From Micromonospora tarapacensis (GTDB taxonomy: Bacteria; Actinomycetota; Actinomycetes; Mycobacteriales; Micromonosporaceae), in NCBI RefSeq assembly GCF_019697375.1, contig NZ_JAHCDI010000004.1, forward strand, positions 3,459,324 to 3,523,323: a stretch of 64,000 nt of DNA. Reading direction: 5' to 3'. Made by a program: the position numbers and the translations under genes. The notes below the pieces were generated by a model that saw only the letters and a program-made list of their open reading frames with translations, did not search any database and had not been told where the DNA came from. Shown here in pieces: positions 1-11,899 of the stretch; positions within the stretch are counted from its first letter, which is position 1; the number at the start of each line of letters is the position of its first letter.

Positions 1-74
1 CGGTGACGGCGGTTCGCCGGCCGGGATCCGGGGCGCGGCAGGGTAGCATCGACGACTGGAGGGCCGCTGACACC

Positions 75-764
75 ATGAAGTCACACGACCTGGTCGACAC
101 GACCGAAATGTACCTGCGCACCATCCTCGAACTCGAGGAGGAGGGCGTGCCGCCGTTGCGCGCCCGGATCGCCGAACGGTTGCGCCAGAGTGGCCCCACC
201 GTCAGCCAGACCGTCGCCCGGATGGAACGCGACGGCCTGCTGACCGTCGAGGGCGACCGGCACCTGACCCTCACCGAACAGGGGCGCAACAGCGCCGTCT
301 CGGTGATGCGCAAGCACCGGCTCGCCGAGCTGCTGCTGGTCAACGTGATCGGGATGCCCTACGAGGAGGCCCACGAAGAGGCCTGCCGCTGGGAGCACGT
401 GATGAGCGACGCGGTGGAGAAGCGGGTCTACGACCTGCTCAACCGGCCGACCCGGTCGCCGTACGGCAACCCGATCCCCGGGCTGGAGCAGCTGGGTTCC
501 CCCGGCCAGGCCGAGCCGGAGTCGGCCGACGGTGAGCGCAACCTGGCATTCCCCGGCCTCACCGGCAAGGTGATCGTCCGGCGGATCTGCGAGAGCGTGC
601 AGACCGACGGGGAGGTGCTCCGGCAGTTGCATGCCGCCGGCGTCGACCCGGGTGCGACGGTGACGGTGGCGCAGGAACGCGACGGCGTGGCGGTCGACCG
701 TTCCGGCGAGAGCGTACGGCTGCCCCGCGAGGTGGCGTCCCGGGTCTTCGTCGCCGCCGTCTGA
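75..764 (+). CDS. DtxR/IdeR-family metal-dependent transcriptional regulator
   Basis: 229 aa. An N-terminal winged helix (about residues 5-65) contains the segment SGPTVSQTVARMERDGL, the recognition helix of DtxR/IdeR repressors. A metal-binding and dimerisation domain follows (HRLAELLL and CRWEHVMSD region, about 75-140). An FeoA/SH3-like C-terminal domain is at about 150-225. The family senses Fe2+ or Mn2+ and represses metal uptake and siderophore genes. The ATG at 75 is preferred over upstream in-frame codons because a GGAGGG ribosome site lies about 11 nt upstream and the protein begins like family members (MKSHDLVDTTEMYLRTI). It is convergent with the next gene, with a 7-nt gap. Whether iron or manganese is the effector cannot be told. 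Confidence 0.93.
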   Translation: MKSHDLVDTTEMYLRTILELEEEGVPPLRARIAERLRQSGPTVSQTVARMERDGLLTVEGDRHLTLTEQGRNSAVSVMRKHRLAELLLVNVIGMPYEEAHEEACRWEHVMSDAVEKRVYDLLNRPTRSPYGNPIPGLEQLGSPGQAEPESADGERNLAFPGLTGKVIVRRICESVQTDGEVLRQLHAAGVDPGATVTVAQERDGVAVDRSGESVRLPREVASRVFVAAV

Positions 765-771
765 GGCGGAG

Positions 772-1011
772 TCAGTCCACGTACGGGCAGTGCCGGCAAC
801 CCCGGCCGCAGCAGGTGCCCCGGCGGGCCAGGAAACCCGCGGTGAGCACGAACAGCCCGCTGTCGGGGTCGGGATAGCCGGCGTCCCCGGCGGCCAGCGC
901 GACGGCGTGGGCGCTCAGGATCCGCTCCCGCCCGGGGTGCTCGGGCGACAGCCGGGACGGGTGCGGCTCGGTCAGGGGCCGCGCCGCCAGGGGCCGTCGC
1001 TCTCCGCTCAT
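772..1011 (-). CDS. DUF5522 family small cysteine-rich protein
   Basis: 79 aa. The start at 1011 gives MSGERRPLAARPLTEPHP; the frame upstream of it has no family-like sequence. The C-terminus carries GTCCGRGCRHCPY, a clustered-cysteine motif typical of DUF5522, which suggests metal or Fe-S binding. The function of the family is unknown. It is divergent from the YCII/ECF42 pair and convergent with the DtxR gene. Confidence 0.8.
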   Translation of the reverse strand: MSGERRPLAARPLTEPHPSRLSPEHPGRERILSAHAVALAAGDAGYPDPDSGLFVLTAGFLARRGTCCGRGCRHCPYVD

Positions 1012-1102
1012 CCGGACGCAGTCTAGTGCGGTTCCCGGAAAGCCGGCGAGGTCCGGGGGCCGTCCGGGCGGCACTCCGGCTGGACCCGTGCGGTCCGCTG
1101 CC

Positions 1103-1175
1103 TGTCGAGCTGAGAGCGCAACCGAGTCCACCGGCGGACGTTCTCCGCCCGCTGTCGATTCGGGCTGGCCTCGTC
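1103..1175 (+). promoter_or_regulatory. Candidate ECF42-type promoter elements
   Basis: Two TGTCGA hexamers lie at 1103-1108 and 1153-1158, upstream of the DGPF gene at 1220. TGTCGA is the reported -35 element of ECF42 sigma factors, which autoregulate their own operon. CGAGTC starts at 1123 and CGTC at 1172-1175, resembling the CGA/TC -10 element, but the spacers (about 14 nt) are shorter than usual. It is therefore uncertain which copy, if either, is used. Confidence 0.35.
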
Positions 1176-1219
1176 CGCCGGTGGAACAGAGGATGGGACA
1201 CCGACCGAGGGAGAACACC

Positions 1220-1561
1220 ATGGCCCAGTACGCAGTCCTGATCTACTCGCCGGCGCCGGCCGACCCGATGGACCTGACGCCCGACTACGCGGCGCTGCTG
1301 GAACGGTACCCGGCGCAGGTGGCCGAGTTGGGCGGGCAGATCCTGACCGGCTTCGCGCTCCAGCCGAGCACCACGGCCACGGCCGTGCGCGGCGACCTCG
1401 TCACCGACGGCCCGTTCGTCGAGGCCAAGGAGGTCGTCGCCGGGTTCTTCATCCTGGAGGCGCCCGACCTGGACGTCGCCCTGAAGATCGCCAGGCTCAA
1501 CCCGGCCACCATCGACGGCGGGGTGGAGGTCCGGCCACTGTTCGTGCCGCCGGCCGAGTGA
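1220..1561 (+). CDS. YCII/DGPF domain protein, partner of ECF42 sigma factor
   Basis: 113 aa. Begins MAQYAVLIYSPAPADPMDL and carries the diagnostic DGPF tetrapeptide in LVTDGPFVEAKEVVAGFF, followed by an ARLNPAT segment, so it is a single YCII-related ferredoxin-like domain. The start at 1220 is preceded by GAGGGAG. Its stop TGA (1559-1561) overlaps the GTG start of the sigma factor (1558), implying translational coupling. DGPF proteins are the usual genomic and co-regulated partners of ECF42 sigma factors. Their biochemical role is unproven, although YCII relatives have been linked to small-molecule turnover. Confidence 0.9.
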   Translation: MAQYAVLIYSPAPADPMDLTPDYAALLERYPAQVAELGGQILTGFALQPSTTATAVRGDLVTDGPFVEAKEVVAGFFILEAPDLDVALKIARLNPATIDGGVEVRPLFVPPAE

Positions 1562-2811
1562 GCAGCGCTCCACACCGCGTCGCGGCGGAACGCGCGGTGG
1601 CCGACGCGCACCGTCGCGAGTGGGCTTTCGTGCTCGCCGCGACGGCGCGCGTCGCCGGTGACTTCGATCTCGCCGAGGAGTGCGTCCAGGAGGCGTACGT
1701 CGCCGCGTTGGGTGCGTGGGGGCGCGACGGCGTACCGCAGAAGCCCGGTGCGTGGCTCACCGCGACCGCCCGGCGCAAGGCCCTCGACGTGCTGCGCCGG
1801 CGGCAGGTCTTCCGCACCAAGCTGCCCCTGCTCGTGGAACCGGACGAGGCGGAGATCGACATCCCCGACGAGGTCGCCGTGCCGGACGACCGGTTGCGCC
1901 TGGTCTTCACCTGCTGCCATCCGGCGATCGCCCGCGAGGCGCAGGTGGCGCTCACCCTGCGCCTGGTCTGCGGGGTGAGCACGGCCGACATCGCCCGCGC
2001 CTTCCTGGTCACCGAGCCGACGATGGCGGCCCGGATCACCCGGGCCAAGAAGAAGATCTCCGCCGCCCGGATCCCCTACCGGGTGCCCGAGGCCGCCGAG
2101 CTGCCCGAGCGACTGGACGCGGTGCTCACCGTCGTGCACCTGCTCTACACCACCGGGCACACCGCGCCCACCGGCGACGAGCTGATCCGCGCCGACCTGG
2201 TGCAGCGCGCGTTGCACCTGAACCGGATGCTGCTGGCCCTGATGCCCGACGAACCGGAGGTACGCGGGCTGCTCGCGCTGCTGCTGCTCACCGACGCCCG
2301 CCGGGACACCCGCGTCGACGCGCACGGCCGGCTGCTGCGGCTGGCGGAGCAGGACCGCGCCGCCTGGGACCGGACCGCCATCGGCGAGGGTCACCACCTG
2401 GTGGTCGACGCGTTCCGCACCGGACGGGCCGGCCGGCACGCGCTCCAGGCCGCCATAGCCGCCCTGCACGCCCTGGCGCCCAGCTACGCCGCGACCGACT
2501 GGCCACAGATCATCACCCTCTACGACGCGCTGGGCCGGTCCTGGCCCTCGCCGGTCGTCGCGCTGAACCGGGCGGTGGCCGTGTCGATGGTGGACGGACC
2601 TGCCACGGCGCTCGCCGAGGTCGACGCGCTCGCCCGGGACACCCGCCTCACCGGCTACCACTACCTCCCGGCGATCCGCGCCGACCTGCTGCGCCGGCTC
2701 GACCGGAACGCGGAGGCGGCCCGGGCGTACCGGGCCGCACTGGACCTGGTCGACAACGACGCCGAACGGGAGTTCCTCACCGCCCGCCTCGCCGAGACGA
2801 CCGAGTCGTGA
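1558..2811 (+). CDS. ECF42-group RNA polymerase sigma factor with C-terminal TPR-like domain
   Basis: 417 aa, GTG start overlapping the upstream stop. Sigma region 2 occupies about residues 10-80 (FDLAEECVQEAYVAAL). Region 4 is at about 115-165 (LTLRLVCGVSTADIARAFLV ... AARITRAKKKI). The remaining 250 residues are a DUF6596/TPR-like helical extension (YHYLPAIRADLLRRLDRNAEAARAYRAAL), the hallmark of ECF42. No anti-sigma factor lies next to it, which fits a group thought to be controlled by its C-terminal extension and by expression. It probably transcribes its own operon with the DGPF gene. Confidence 0.93.
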   Translation: MSSAPHRVAAERAVADAHRREWAFVLAATARVAGDFDLAEECVQEAYVAALGAWGRDGVPQKPGAWLTATARRKALDVLRRRQVFRTKLPLLVEPDEAEIDIPDEVAVPDDRLRLVFTCCHPAIAREAQVALTLRLVCGVSTADIARAFLVTEPTMAARITRAKKKISAARIPYRVPEAAELPERLDAVLTVVHLLYTTGHTAPTGDELIRADLVQRALHLNRMLLALMPDEPEVRGLLALLLLTDARRDTRVDAHGRLLRLAEQDRAAWDRTAIGEGHHLVVDAFRTGRAGRHALQAAIAALHALAPSYAATDWPQIITLYDALGRSWPSPVVALNRAVAVSMVDGPATALAEVDALARDTRLTGYHYLPAIRADLLRRLDRNAEAARAYRAALDLVDNDAEREFLTARLAETTES

Positions 2812-2869
2812 GCCGGCGGCCGGTCCCGGGTGGCAACCGAGCCGCCCCGGCCGGCCCGCCCGACGGCCG

Positions 2870-3841
2870 CTATCCGAACCAGCTGATCTCCTGGCCGTGG
2901 CCCCTGGTCCACGCGAGCGGCCGGCCGTCGAGCGCGAGCACGTTGAGGTGCGCGTCGATCGGTGGCCGCGGCAGCCCCTCGTACGGCAGCACCGTCGGCG
3001 CCTCGTTGGCGACCCAGTGCCCGGGCAGCCCGCGTACCACCTCGACGAAGGCCGCCCGGCGCGGCTGCGGCACCAGGTAGAGCACGGACGTGTGGAACAC
3101 CACCAGGGTCGCGTCGGCCGGCGCCTGTGCCGCCAGCGCCGGCAGGTCGTCCACCAGGTCGCCGCGGACCAGCAGCGGCGGGTCCGCGGCGACGACGGCC
3201 GCCGCGGCCCGCAGCCGGGCACGCCGATGCTCGTGCTCCGGCCAGATCAACGCGTCCAGCCAGGCGACATCCGCCGGATCCGTCACGTCGAGCGGGTTCA
3301 GGTCCAGCCCGGCCCGCCACACCACCTCCGGCCGGCGGGCCGGCGGCGCCAGGTTGCTGGCGATGCAGTCGAGGACCGGCTCGCCCGCGCCGAGCAGGTG
3401 GCGACCGGACCAGCTCGGCCTGGCCGCCGTCGAGCCGCCGCCGTAGCGGTAGGCGTACCGGTCGGGGAAGAGGCAGAGCCCGGCGGCGGCGCCGACCTCC
3501 AGCAGGGCGAGGGGCTGCGGCAACGCGGCGAGCACCGGCAGCAGCACGGCACAGCGACCGGCCTCGTTGGTCTGCGTCACCCGGTGACGGATCTCCGCCT
3601 CGATCGCCGGCCAGTTCCCGACGGCGTACGCGCCGAACGCCGCCGGATCCTCGACCGGGCCGTTGTGCAGACGGACCACGGCGAAGAGCAGGTTGGGCTG
3701 CTGCGCGGCCGGCGGGAGGGCGCCGAGCAGGGCGAGCAGTTCGTCGTCGCCGGACACCCAGCGCGCCAGCCGCTCGTAGGCGGGCGAAACCCCGCGCACC
3801 TCGCGCTCGGCAAACCTGGTGTACCGCTCGGCGATCGTCAT
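2870..3841 (-). CDS. DUF2332 domain-containing protein
   Basis: 323 aa. The start at 3841 (MTIAERYTRFAEREVRG) matches the DUF2332 N-terminus; codons upstream give low-complexity sequence. Recognisable family segments are SPAYERLARWV, QTNEAGRCAVLLPVLA, LLEVGAAAGLCL and a C-terminal VLALDGRPLAWTRGHGQE. The LLEVGAAAGL block resembles a methyltransferase-like Rossmann loop, but no activity is established. The upstream region contains two hairpins separating it from nrdJ, so it is probably transcribed on its own. Confidence 0.85.
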   Translation of the reverse strand: MTIAERYTRFAEREVRGVSPAYERLARWVSGDDELLALLGALPPAAQQPNLLFAVVRLHNGPVEDPAAFGAYAVGNWPAIEAEIRHRVTQTNEAGRCAVLLPVLAALPQPLALLEVGAAAGLCLFPDRYAYRYGGGSTAARPSWSGRHLLGAGEPVLDCIASNLAPPARRPEVVWRAGLDLNPLDVTDPADVAWLDALIWPEHEHRRARLRAAAAVVAADPPLLVRGDLVDDLPALAAQAPADATLVVFHTSVLYLVPQPRRAAFVEVVRGLPGHWVANEAPTVLPYEGLPRPPIDAHLNVLALDGRPLAWTRGHGQEISWFG

Positions 3842-3935
3842 CCACCGATGATGGCAGCAACCCCCACACCCCGCCTCGCGGGCGGATCGCCACGTCCGCC
3901 GTGACGGGGAACGGTTCGATGCGCTGCCGCCACGT

Positions 3936-4001
3936 GATTCTTGGGATCTTGGGACGAAAGTGCCCCTGGGAGGGCCGTTTCGTCCCAAGATCCCAAGAAT
4001 C
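3936..4001. repeat. Long perfect inverted repeat (24-bp arms, 18-nt loop)
   Basis: Arm 3936-3959 is an exact reverse complement of 3978-4001, and the loop is 3960-3977. Each arm contains the internal near-repeat CTTGGGATCTTGGGA. The element lies just downstream of the nrdJ stop and the GC-rich terminator. It would form a very stable hairpin on either strand. It shares its architecture with elements at 21496-21556 and 33793-33856. A terminator or dispersed palindromic repeat is likely. Confidence 0.85.
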
Positions 4002-4004
4002 GAG

Positions 4005-4036
4005 CGAGCCCCGGGCGGTCACCCGCCCGGGGCTCG
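4005..4036 (-). terminator. GC-rich hairpin terminator downstream of nrdJ
   Basis: A perfect 14-bp stem (arms 4005-4018 and 4023-4036, CGAGCCCCGGGCGG and its complement) closes on a 4-nt loop, 16 nt past the nrdJ stop. No U-tract follows, as is common in actinobacteria. The longer hairpin at 3936-4001 follows immediately, making a tandem arrangement. Confidence 0.75.
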
Positions 4037-4052
4037 TCGCGTATTGCGTACC

Positions 4053-8219
<4,167 letters not shown>

Positions 8220-8281
8220 CTCATCCGCCCCCTCGTCCGCGCGGCCCCCGCGCGATCCGACTGTCACTACTGCTCAAGAAA

Positions 8282-8782
8282 TCACTGCGCGTGGCCGGTG
8301 GCGCCGGCCGACTCGGCTCCGGCGCCCTCCCGGGCCCGCGCGGCGGCCCGCAGCGTCTCGATCTCCCGCTCGAAGTCGGCGAGGGAGTCGAACGACCGGT
8401 AGACGCTGGCGAACCGCAGGTAGGCGACCTCGTCCAGGTCCCGCAGGGGGCCCAGGATGGCCAGCCCGACCTCGTGGCTGGGGATCTCGGCGGCCCCCTT
8501 GGCCCGGACGGTCTCCTCGACCCGCTGCGCCAGCAGCGCGATCGAGTCCTCGTCGACCGGCCGGCCCTGGCACGCCTTGCGCACCCCGCCGATGATCTTC
8601 GTCCGGCTGAACGGCTCGGTCACCCCGCTGCGCTTGACGACGGCGAGCACCGCCTCCTCGACGGTGGTGAACCGCTTTCCGCACTCCGGGCAGGCCCGCC
8701 GCCGACGGATCAGCTGTCCGTCGTCGGCCTCCCGCGAGTCGACCACCCGGGAGTCGGCGTGCCGGCAGTACGGACACCGCAT
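8282..8782 (-). CDS. nrdR: Transcriptional repressor NrdR
   Basis: 166 aa. The start [18 protein letters not shown] has a GAGGAGG ribosome site 7 nt upstream. A zinc ribbon uses CPYC (residues 3-6) and CPECGKRF. An ATP-cone domain follows ([16 protein letters not shown] ... [10 protein letters not shown]). NrdR senses ATP/dATP and represses ribonucleotide reductase genes by binding paired NrdR boxes. It is the first gene of the nrdR-nrdJ operon and divergent from lexA. Confidence 0.95.
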   Translation of the reverse strand: MRCPYCRHADSRVVDSREADDGQLIRRRRACPECGKRFTTVEEAVLAVVKRSGVTEPFSRTKIIGGVRKACQGRPVDEDSIALLAQRVEETVRAKGAAEIPSHEVGLAILGPLRDLDEVAYLRFASVYRSFDSLADFEREIETLRAAARAREGAGAESAGATGHAQ

Positions 8783-8910
8783 CGCCCGACCTCCTCGATC
8801 GATCACGGGCCGGACCCCGCCCCGCTCTCCGGGCACGCCTCGCGGCGCCGGAACCATCCCGCAGGAGGGCCCGCCGTCCTGGCTGTGCTGGAGAGCGGTC
8901 GGTAGTCAAA

Positions 8911-8958
8911 CCCAACCTATGGGCAACTTACGCCCGTGTGACTACTACATCTAGGGGT
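8911..8958 (-). promoter_or_regulatory. Paired NrdR-box-like palindromes upstream of nrdR
   Basis: Two short imperfect palindromes, CTACATCTAG (8945-8954) and CCCAACCTATGGG (8911-8923), have centres about 32 bp apart. That is roughly three helical turns, the spacing typical of tandem NrdR boxes. They sit upstream of nrdR-nrdJ, consistent with autoregulation. The second copy is weak. Confidence 0.45.
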
Positions 8959-9122
8959 CGACCGTATGTCGCCGACGATCCGAGGTCAAGTTGGCGGCGT
9001 GTCCGGCGCGTCACCCGACAGGCCGCCCCCTCCCCTCGTTCCCGGCAACCGGAGAGCCCAACGCGGACCGGCGACGGCGGTTACCGGCCAACCGGCCGCG
9101 GATCGGCGACACTCCGGGCGGG

Positions 9123-9138
9123 TCGAACACCCGTTCGA
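9123..9138 (+). promoter_or_regulatory. SOS (LexA) box, perfect
   Basis: TCGAACACCCGTTCGA is a perfect actinobacterial SOS box (TCGAAC-N4-GTTCGA). It is about 210 bp upstream of the lexA start, between the divergent nrdR and lexA genes. It indicates LexA autoregulation. Confidence 0.9.
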
Positions 9139-9207
9139 CCAGACGTACCATTTACCAGAACGGGCGTACGACTGGCGCGGCTTTCCGCCCCGACACGCGG
9201 AGATAGG

Positions 9208-9223
9208 TCGTACAGATGTTTGA
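9208..9223 (+). promoter_or_regulatory. Second SOS-box-like site upstream of lexA
   Basis: TCGTACAGATGTTTGA matches TCGAAC-N4-GTTCGA with two mismatches. It lies 85 bp downstream of the perfect box and 47 bp before the leader ORF start. Tandem operators at lexA are common. Confidence 0.6.
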
Positions 9224-9269
9224 AAATGACCGATCCCACCTATACGGTCATGAACAGCCGGAGGTGACC

Positions 9270-9353
9270 ATGGTCGACCCACCGGCCGGCAGATCGACGC
9301 ACGCACCACGAGCCGCCGAGGCATCCAGCGCCGACCAGGGAGGACGGACGTGA
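9270..9353 (+). CDS. Putative 27-aa leader peptide translationally coupled to lexA
   Basis: An ATG at 9270 is preceded by GGAGGTGA (9260-9267), a full match to the anti-Shine-Dalgarno sequence. The 28-codon frame ([14 protein letters not shown]...) ends in TGA at 9351-9353, which overlaps the lexA GTG start at 9350. No domain is recognisable. The strong ribosome site plus the exact GTGA overlap suggest that ribosomes finishing the leader re-initiate on lexA. Conservation has not been tested, so this is a prediction. Confidence 0.5.
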   Translation: MVDPPAGRSTHAPRAAEASSADQGGRT

Positions 9354-10132
9354 CCGAGGACCGGGCCAACCGGCCGCAGAGCCCGCAGCAGAGCACCGAG
9401 GCGGGCCCACCGGCCGCCCGACGGCGCAGCGTCACCCGCGCCCGCGCCGGGCAGCCCGCCGTGCGGCCCGTGACCCCGGTGGTCAGTGCCTTCCCCGACC
9501 CGGTGACGGTGGACCTGACCGCCCGGCAGCGGCGCATCCTCGACTTCATCCGTACCTGGGTGGAGCGCCACGGTTATCCACCGAGCGTGCGCGAGATCGG
9601 CGAGGCGGTCGGCCTGGTCTCCCCGTCGAGCGTCGCCTACCAGCTCAAGGAGCTGGAGAAGAAGGGCTTCCTGCGGCGCGACCCGAACCGGCCGCGCGCT
9701 GTCGACGTCCGCTCCCCCAACGACGTCGACGACGAGCTCAGTCGCTCCCAGCGCCCCACACCGGCGTACGTGCCGATGCTCGGCCGCATCGCCGCCGGTG
9801 GGCCGATCCTCGCCGAGCAGTCGATGGAGGAGGTCTTCCCGCTGCCCCGCGAGCTGGTCGGCGAGGGCGAGGTGTTCATGCTCCAGGTCAAGGGTGACTC
9901 GATGCTCGACGCGGCGATCTGCGACGGCGACTGGGTGGTGGTCCGGCAGCAGCCGACCGCGGATTCGGGCGAGATCGTCGCCGCCATGCTCGACGGCGAG
10001 GCGACCGTGAAGACCTACCGCCGGCGCGACGGTCACGTCTGGTTGATGCCGCAGAACCCGGCCTTCGACCCGATCCCCGGCGACGACGCCACGATCATGG
10101 GTCGGGTGGTCGCGGTGCTGCGCCGGATCTGA
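9350..10132 (+). CDS. lexA: LexA repressor, SOS regulator
   Basis: 260 aa, GTG start with GGGAGGA upstream. An N-terminal disordered extension (1-50) is followed by the winged-helix DNA-binding domain ([15 protein letters not shown] ... [18 protein letters not shown], 56-120). The S24 peptidase domain contains the Ala149-Gly150 self-cleavage site (RIAAGGPIL), catalytic Ser184 (KGDSML) and Lys221 (ATVKTYRR). RecA filaments trigger self-cleavage and derepress SOS genes. Two SOS boxes upstream indicate autoregulation, and a leader ORF overlaps its start. Confidence 0.97.
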   Translation: MTEDRANRPQSPQQSTEAGPPAARRRSVTRARAGQPAVRPVTPVVSAFPDPVTVDLTARQRRILDFIRTWVERHGYPPSVREIGEAVGLVSPSSVAYQLKELEKKGFLRRDPNRPRAVDVRSPNDVDDELSRSQRPTPAYVPMLGRIAAGGPILAEQSMEEVFPLPRELVGEGEVFMLQVKGDSMLDAAICDGDWVVVRQQPTADSGEIVAAMLDGEATVKTYRRRDGHVWLMPQNPAFDPIPGDDATIMGRVVAVLRRI

Positions 10133-10168
10133 GCCGGTCCCCACGACCGGTGCCCACCGGCCTGGGTG

Positions 10169-11847
10169 TCAGTACCGGTCGCCCCGGTAGCCGTAGTTGC
10201 CGCCGCGCACCTGGCCGTACGGCTCGTTGCCGTCCTCGCGGTAGCGGCTGGAACGCCGCCCCCGGTAGTCGGGTTCGGCCGGGCCACTGCGCCGGGGCGG
10301 TTCGGCCCGGCCACCCGGCTGTCCCTCGCCGCGACCACCGCCGCCGTAGACGCCGCCGCCGGAACGCCCGCCCGCCGCCGGGCCAGCGCCGGGCCGCCCG
10401 CCGTAGACGGGAGCGGCGTCGCCGCCGGGCCGGCCACCGCCGCCATACACGCCACCGCCACCCGATGCCGGGCCGGCACCGTTGCCGGCAGCGGGTCGGC
10501 CGCCGCCGTAGACGGCCCCCGACCGGCCACCGTTCGGACCCTCGCCGCCGGCAGGCCCGCGGTAGACGCCACCGGACGGCGCGCCGCCGTACACGCCGCC
10601 CCGACCCTGGTCCTGCGCCGGGCCGGACCCGTCGCGCCGACGGCCCGGGTCGCCGACGTCGCGGCTCTTGCCGGTCGGCGCCGGCCGCTTACGGGCGCGC
10701 AGGATGCCGAAGATGCCGGCGCCGACGAGCAGCGCGCCGAGCACACCGACGGTGGCGATCAGGTACGTGATGTCGTTCAGCGTCAACCCGTCGAACCACG
10801 ACCGGCCGGCCGCGTCGTCCGCCGCGTCCGGGTCGGCGGCCAGGTTCTTCGGGCCCTCCTTCGAGGGGGTGTAGCCGAGGATCTCGACCGGGTCGTCATC
10901 CTCGAAGTGACCGGTGTCGGAGACGGTCAGGAACGTCTTGCCGTCGGTCGAGTAGGCGATGGCCTCACCGAACAGGTCGGCCAGGGCGGTGACCCGGGGA
11001 GTGGTCGTGGCCAGCGCGGTGACGATGTCGCCGTTCTGGACGTCGTACTCGAAGGCGTCGGCGTAGGTGCGCAGCACCACCCGCGAACCGTCCGGAGAAC
11101 GGGCTGCGCCGGTGATCGCGACCCGGCCGAAGGTGCTCAGCGGGTTCTCGGTGTCCGTCTTCGGCAGCTCGACGTCGCCGAGCTTCTTCATCGGCACCGG
11201 GTCGGTGTCGCCGCTGGGCATCGGCCCGTCCGGGGTGAAGATCTCGGCCTTTCCGGCGGTGACCTTCGTGATGATCAACGGAACGTTGTCGTCGCCGATC
11301 ACCAGCGCCTCGGCGTCGCGGGGCTTGCCGTCGGGATACGACAGCCGGTGCAGGGTCGGCGCCTTACCGCCGCCGATCGGCATGCTCCAGACCGCCACCC
11401 GCTCGCGGCGCTGCCGACTGGTGACGTTGTCGCCGGTGTCGGCGATCCACAGGGTCTTGCCGTCCGGCGAGACGGCGACATCCTCGGTGTCGAACGGACC
11501 AGCGCCGGAGTAGCGCACCTCGCGAACGACCTCGCAGTCCTTGTTGAGGTAGAAGACCCGTTTGCGGTCGTCCCGCTCGGTGCTGTCGTTGACGACGATG
11601 TAGCCGGTCTTGGTGACCGCCAGGCCGGACAACTCACGCAGCCGGGAGTCGGTGACCGTGCACTGCTTCTTGCCGGCCGCCGTGACCGGCGGCCCGACCA
11701 CGGCGGCCGGGGTGCCGCCACCACCGGCGCGGGAGACACGGCCTTCGCCGGCGCCGTGCCGGGCGCGGCGAGCACGACACCGGTGGCCGCCACGGCGGCC
11801 CCGACGAGACCGAGGGCAACCCGGACGGAGGAGGCAGTGCGGAGCAT
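10169..11847 (-). CDS. Secreted/membrane-anchored beta-propeller-like protein with Gly-rich tail (frame broken near 11709-11712)
   Basis: The signal peptide (MLRTASSVRVALGLVGAA ... APGTAPAKAV) is in one frame from 11847. The mature protein, from about VVGPPVTAAGKKQCTV onward, continues in the -1 frame. Adding one base to the four-base run at 11709-11712 joins them into 559 codons. The body has repeated strand motifs typical of propellers (VAVSPDGKTLWIADTGDN, AARSPDGSRVVL). A single transmembrane helix (ITYLIATVGVLGALLVGAGIF) precedes a Gly/Tyr-rich VYGGG-repeat C-terminus of about 170 residues. Propeller outside, tail inside is the likely topology. Function is unknown. It lies directly after hflX on the same strand. 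Confidence 0.72.
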
Positions 11848-11899
11848 GAAAGAAGTGTCGCATGCCGCAGGTTTCCGCCGGGTCACGCTGCTGGGGCGG

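Noticed and set aside
8783-9349. Cobalamin riboswitch upstream of nrdR-nrdJ
   Set aside because: Looked for because NrdJ is B12-dependent, but no B12-box-like core or matching stems were recognised.
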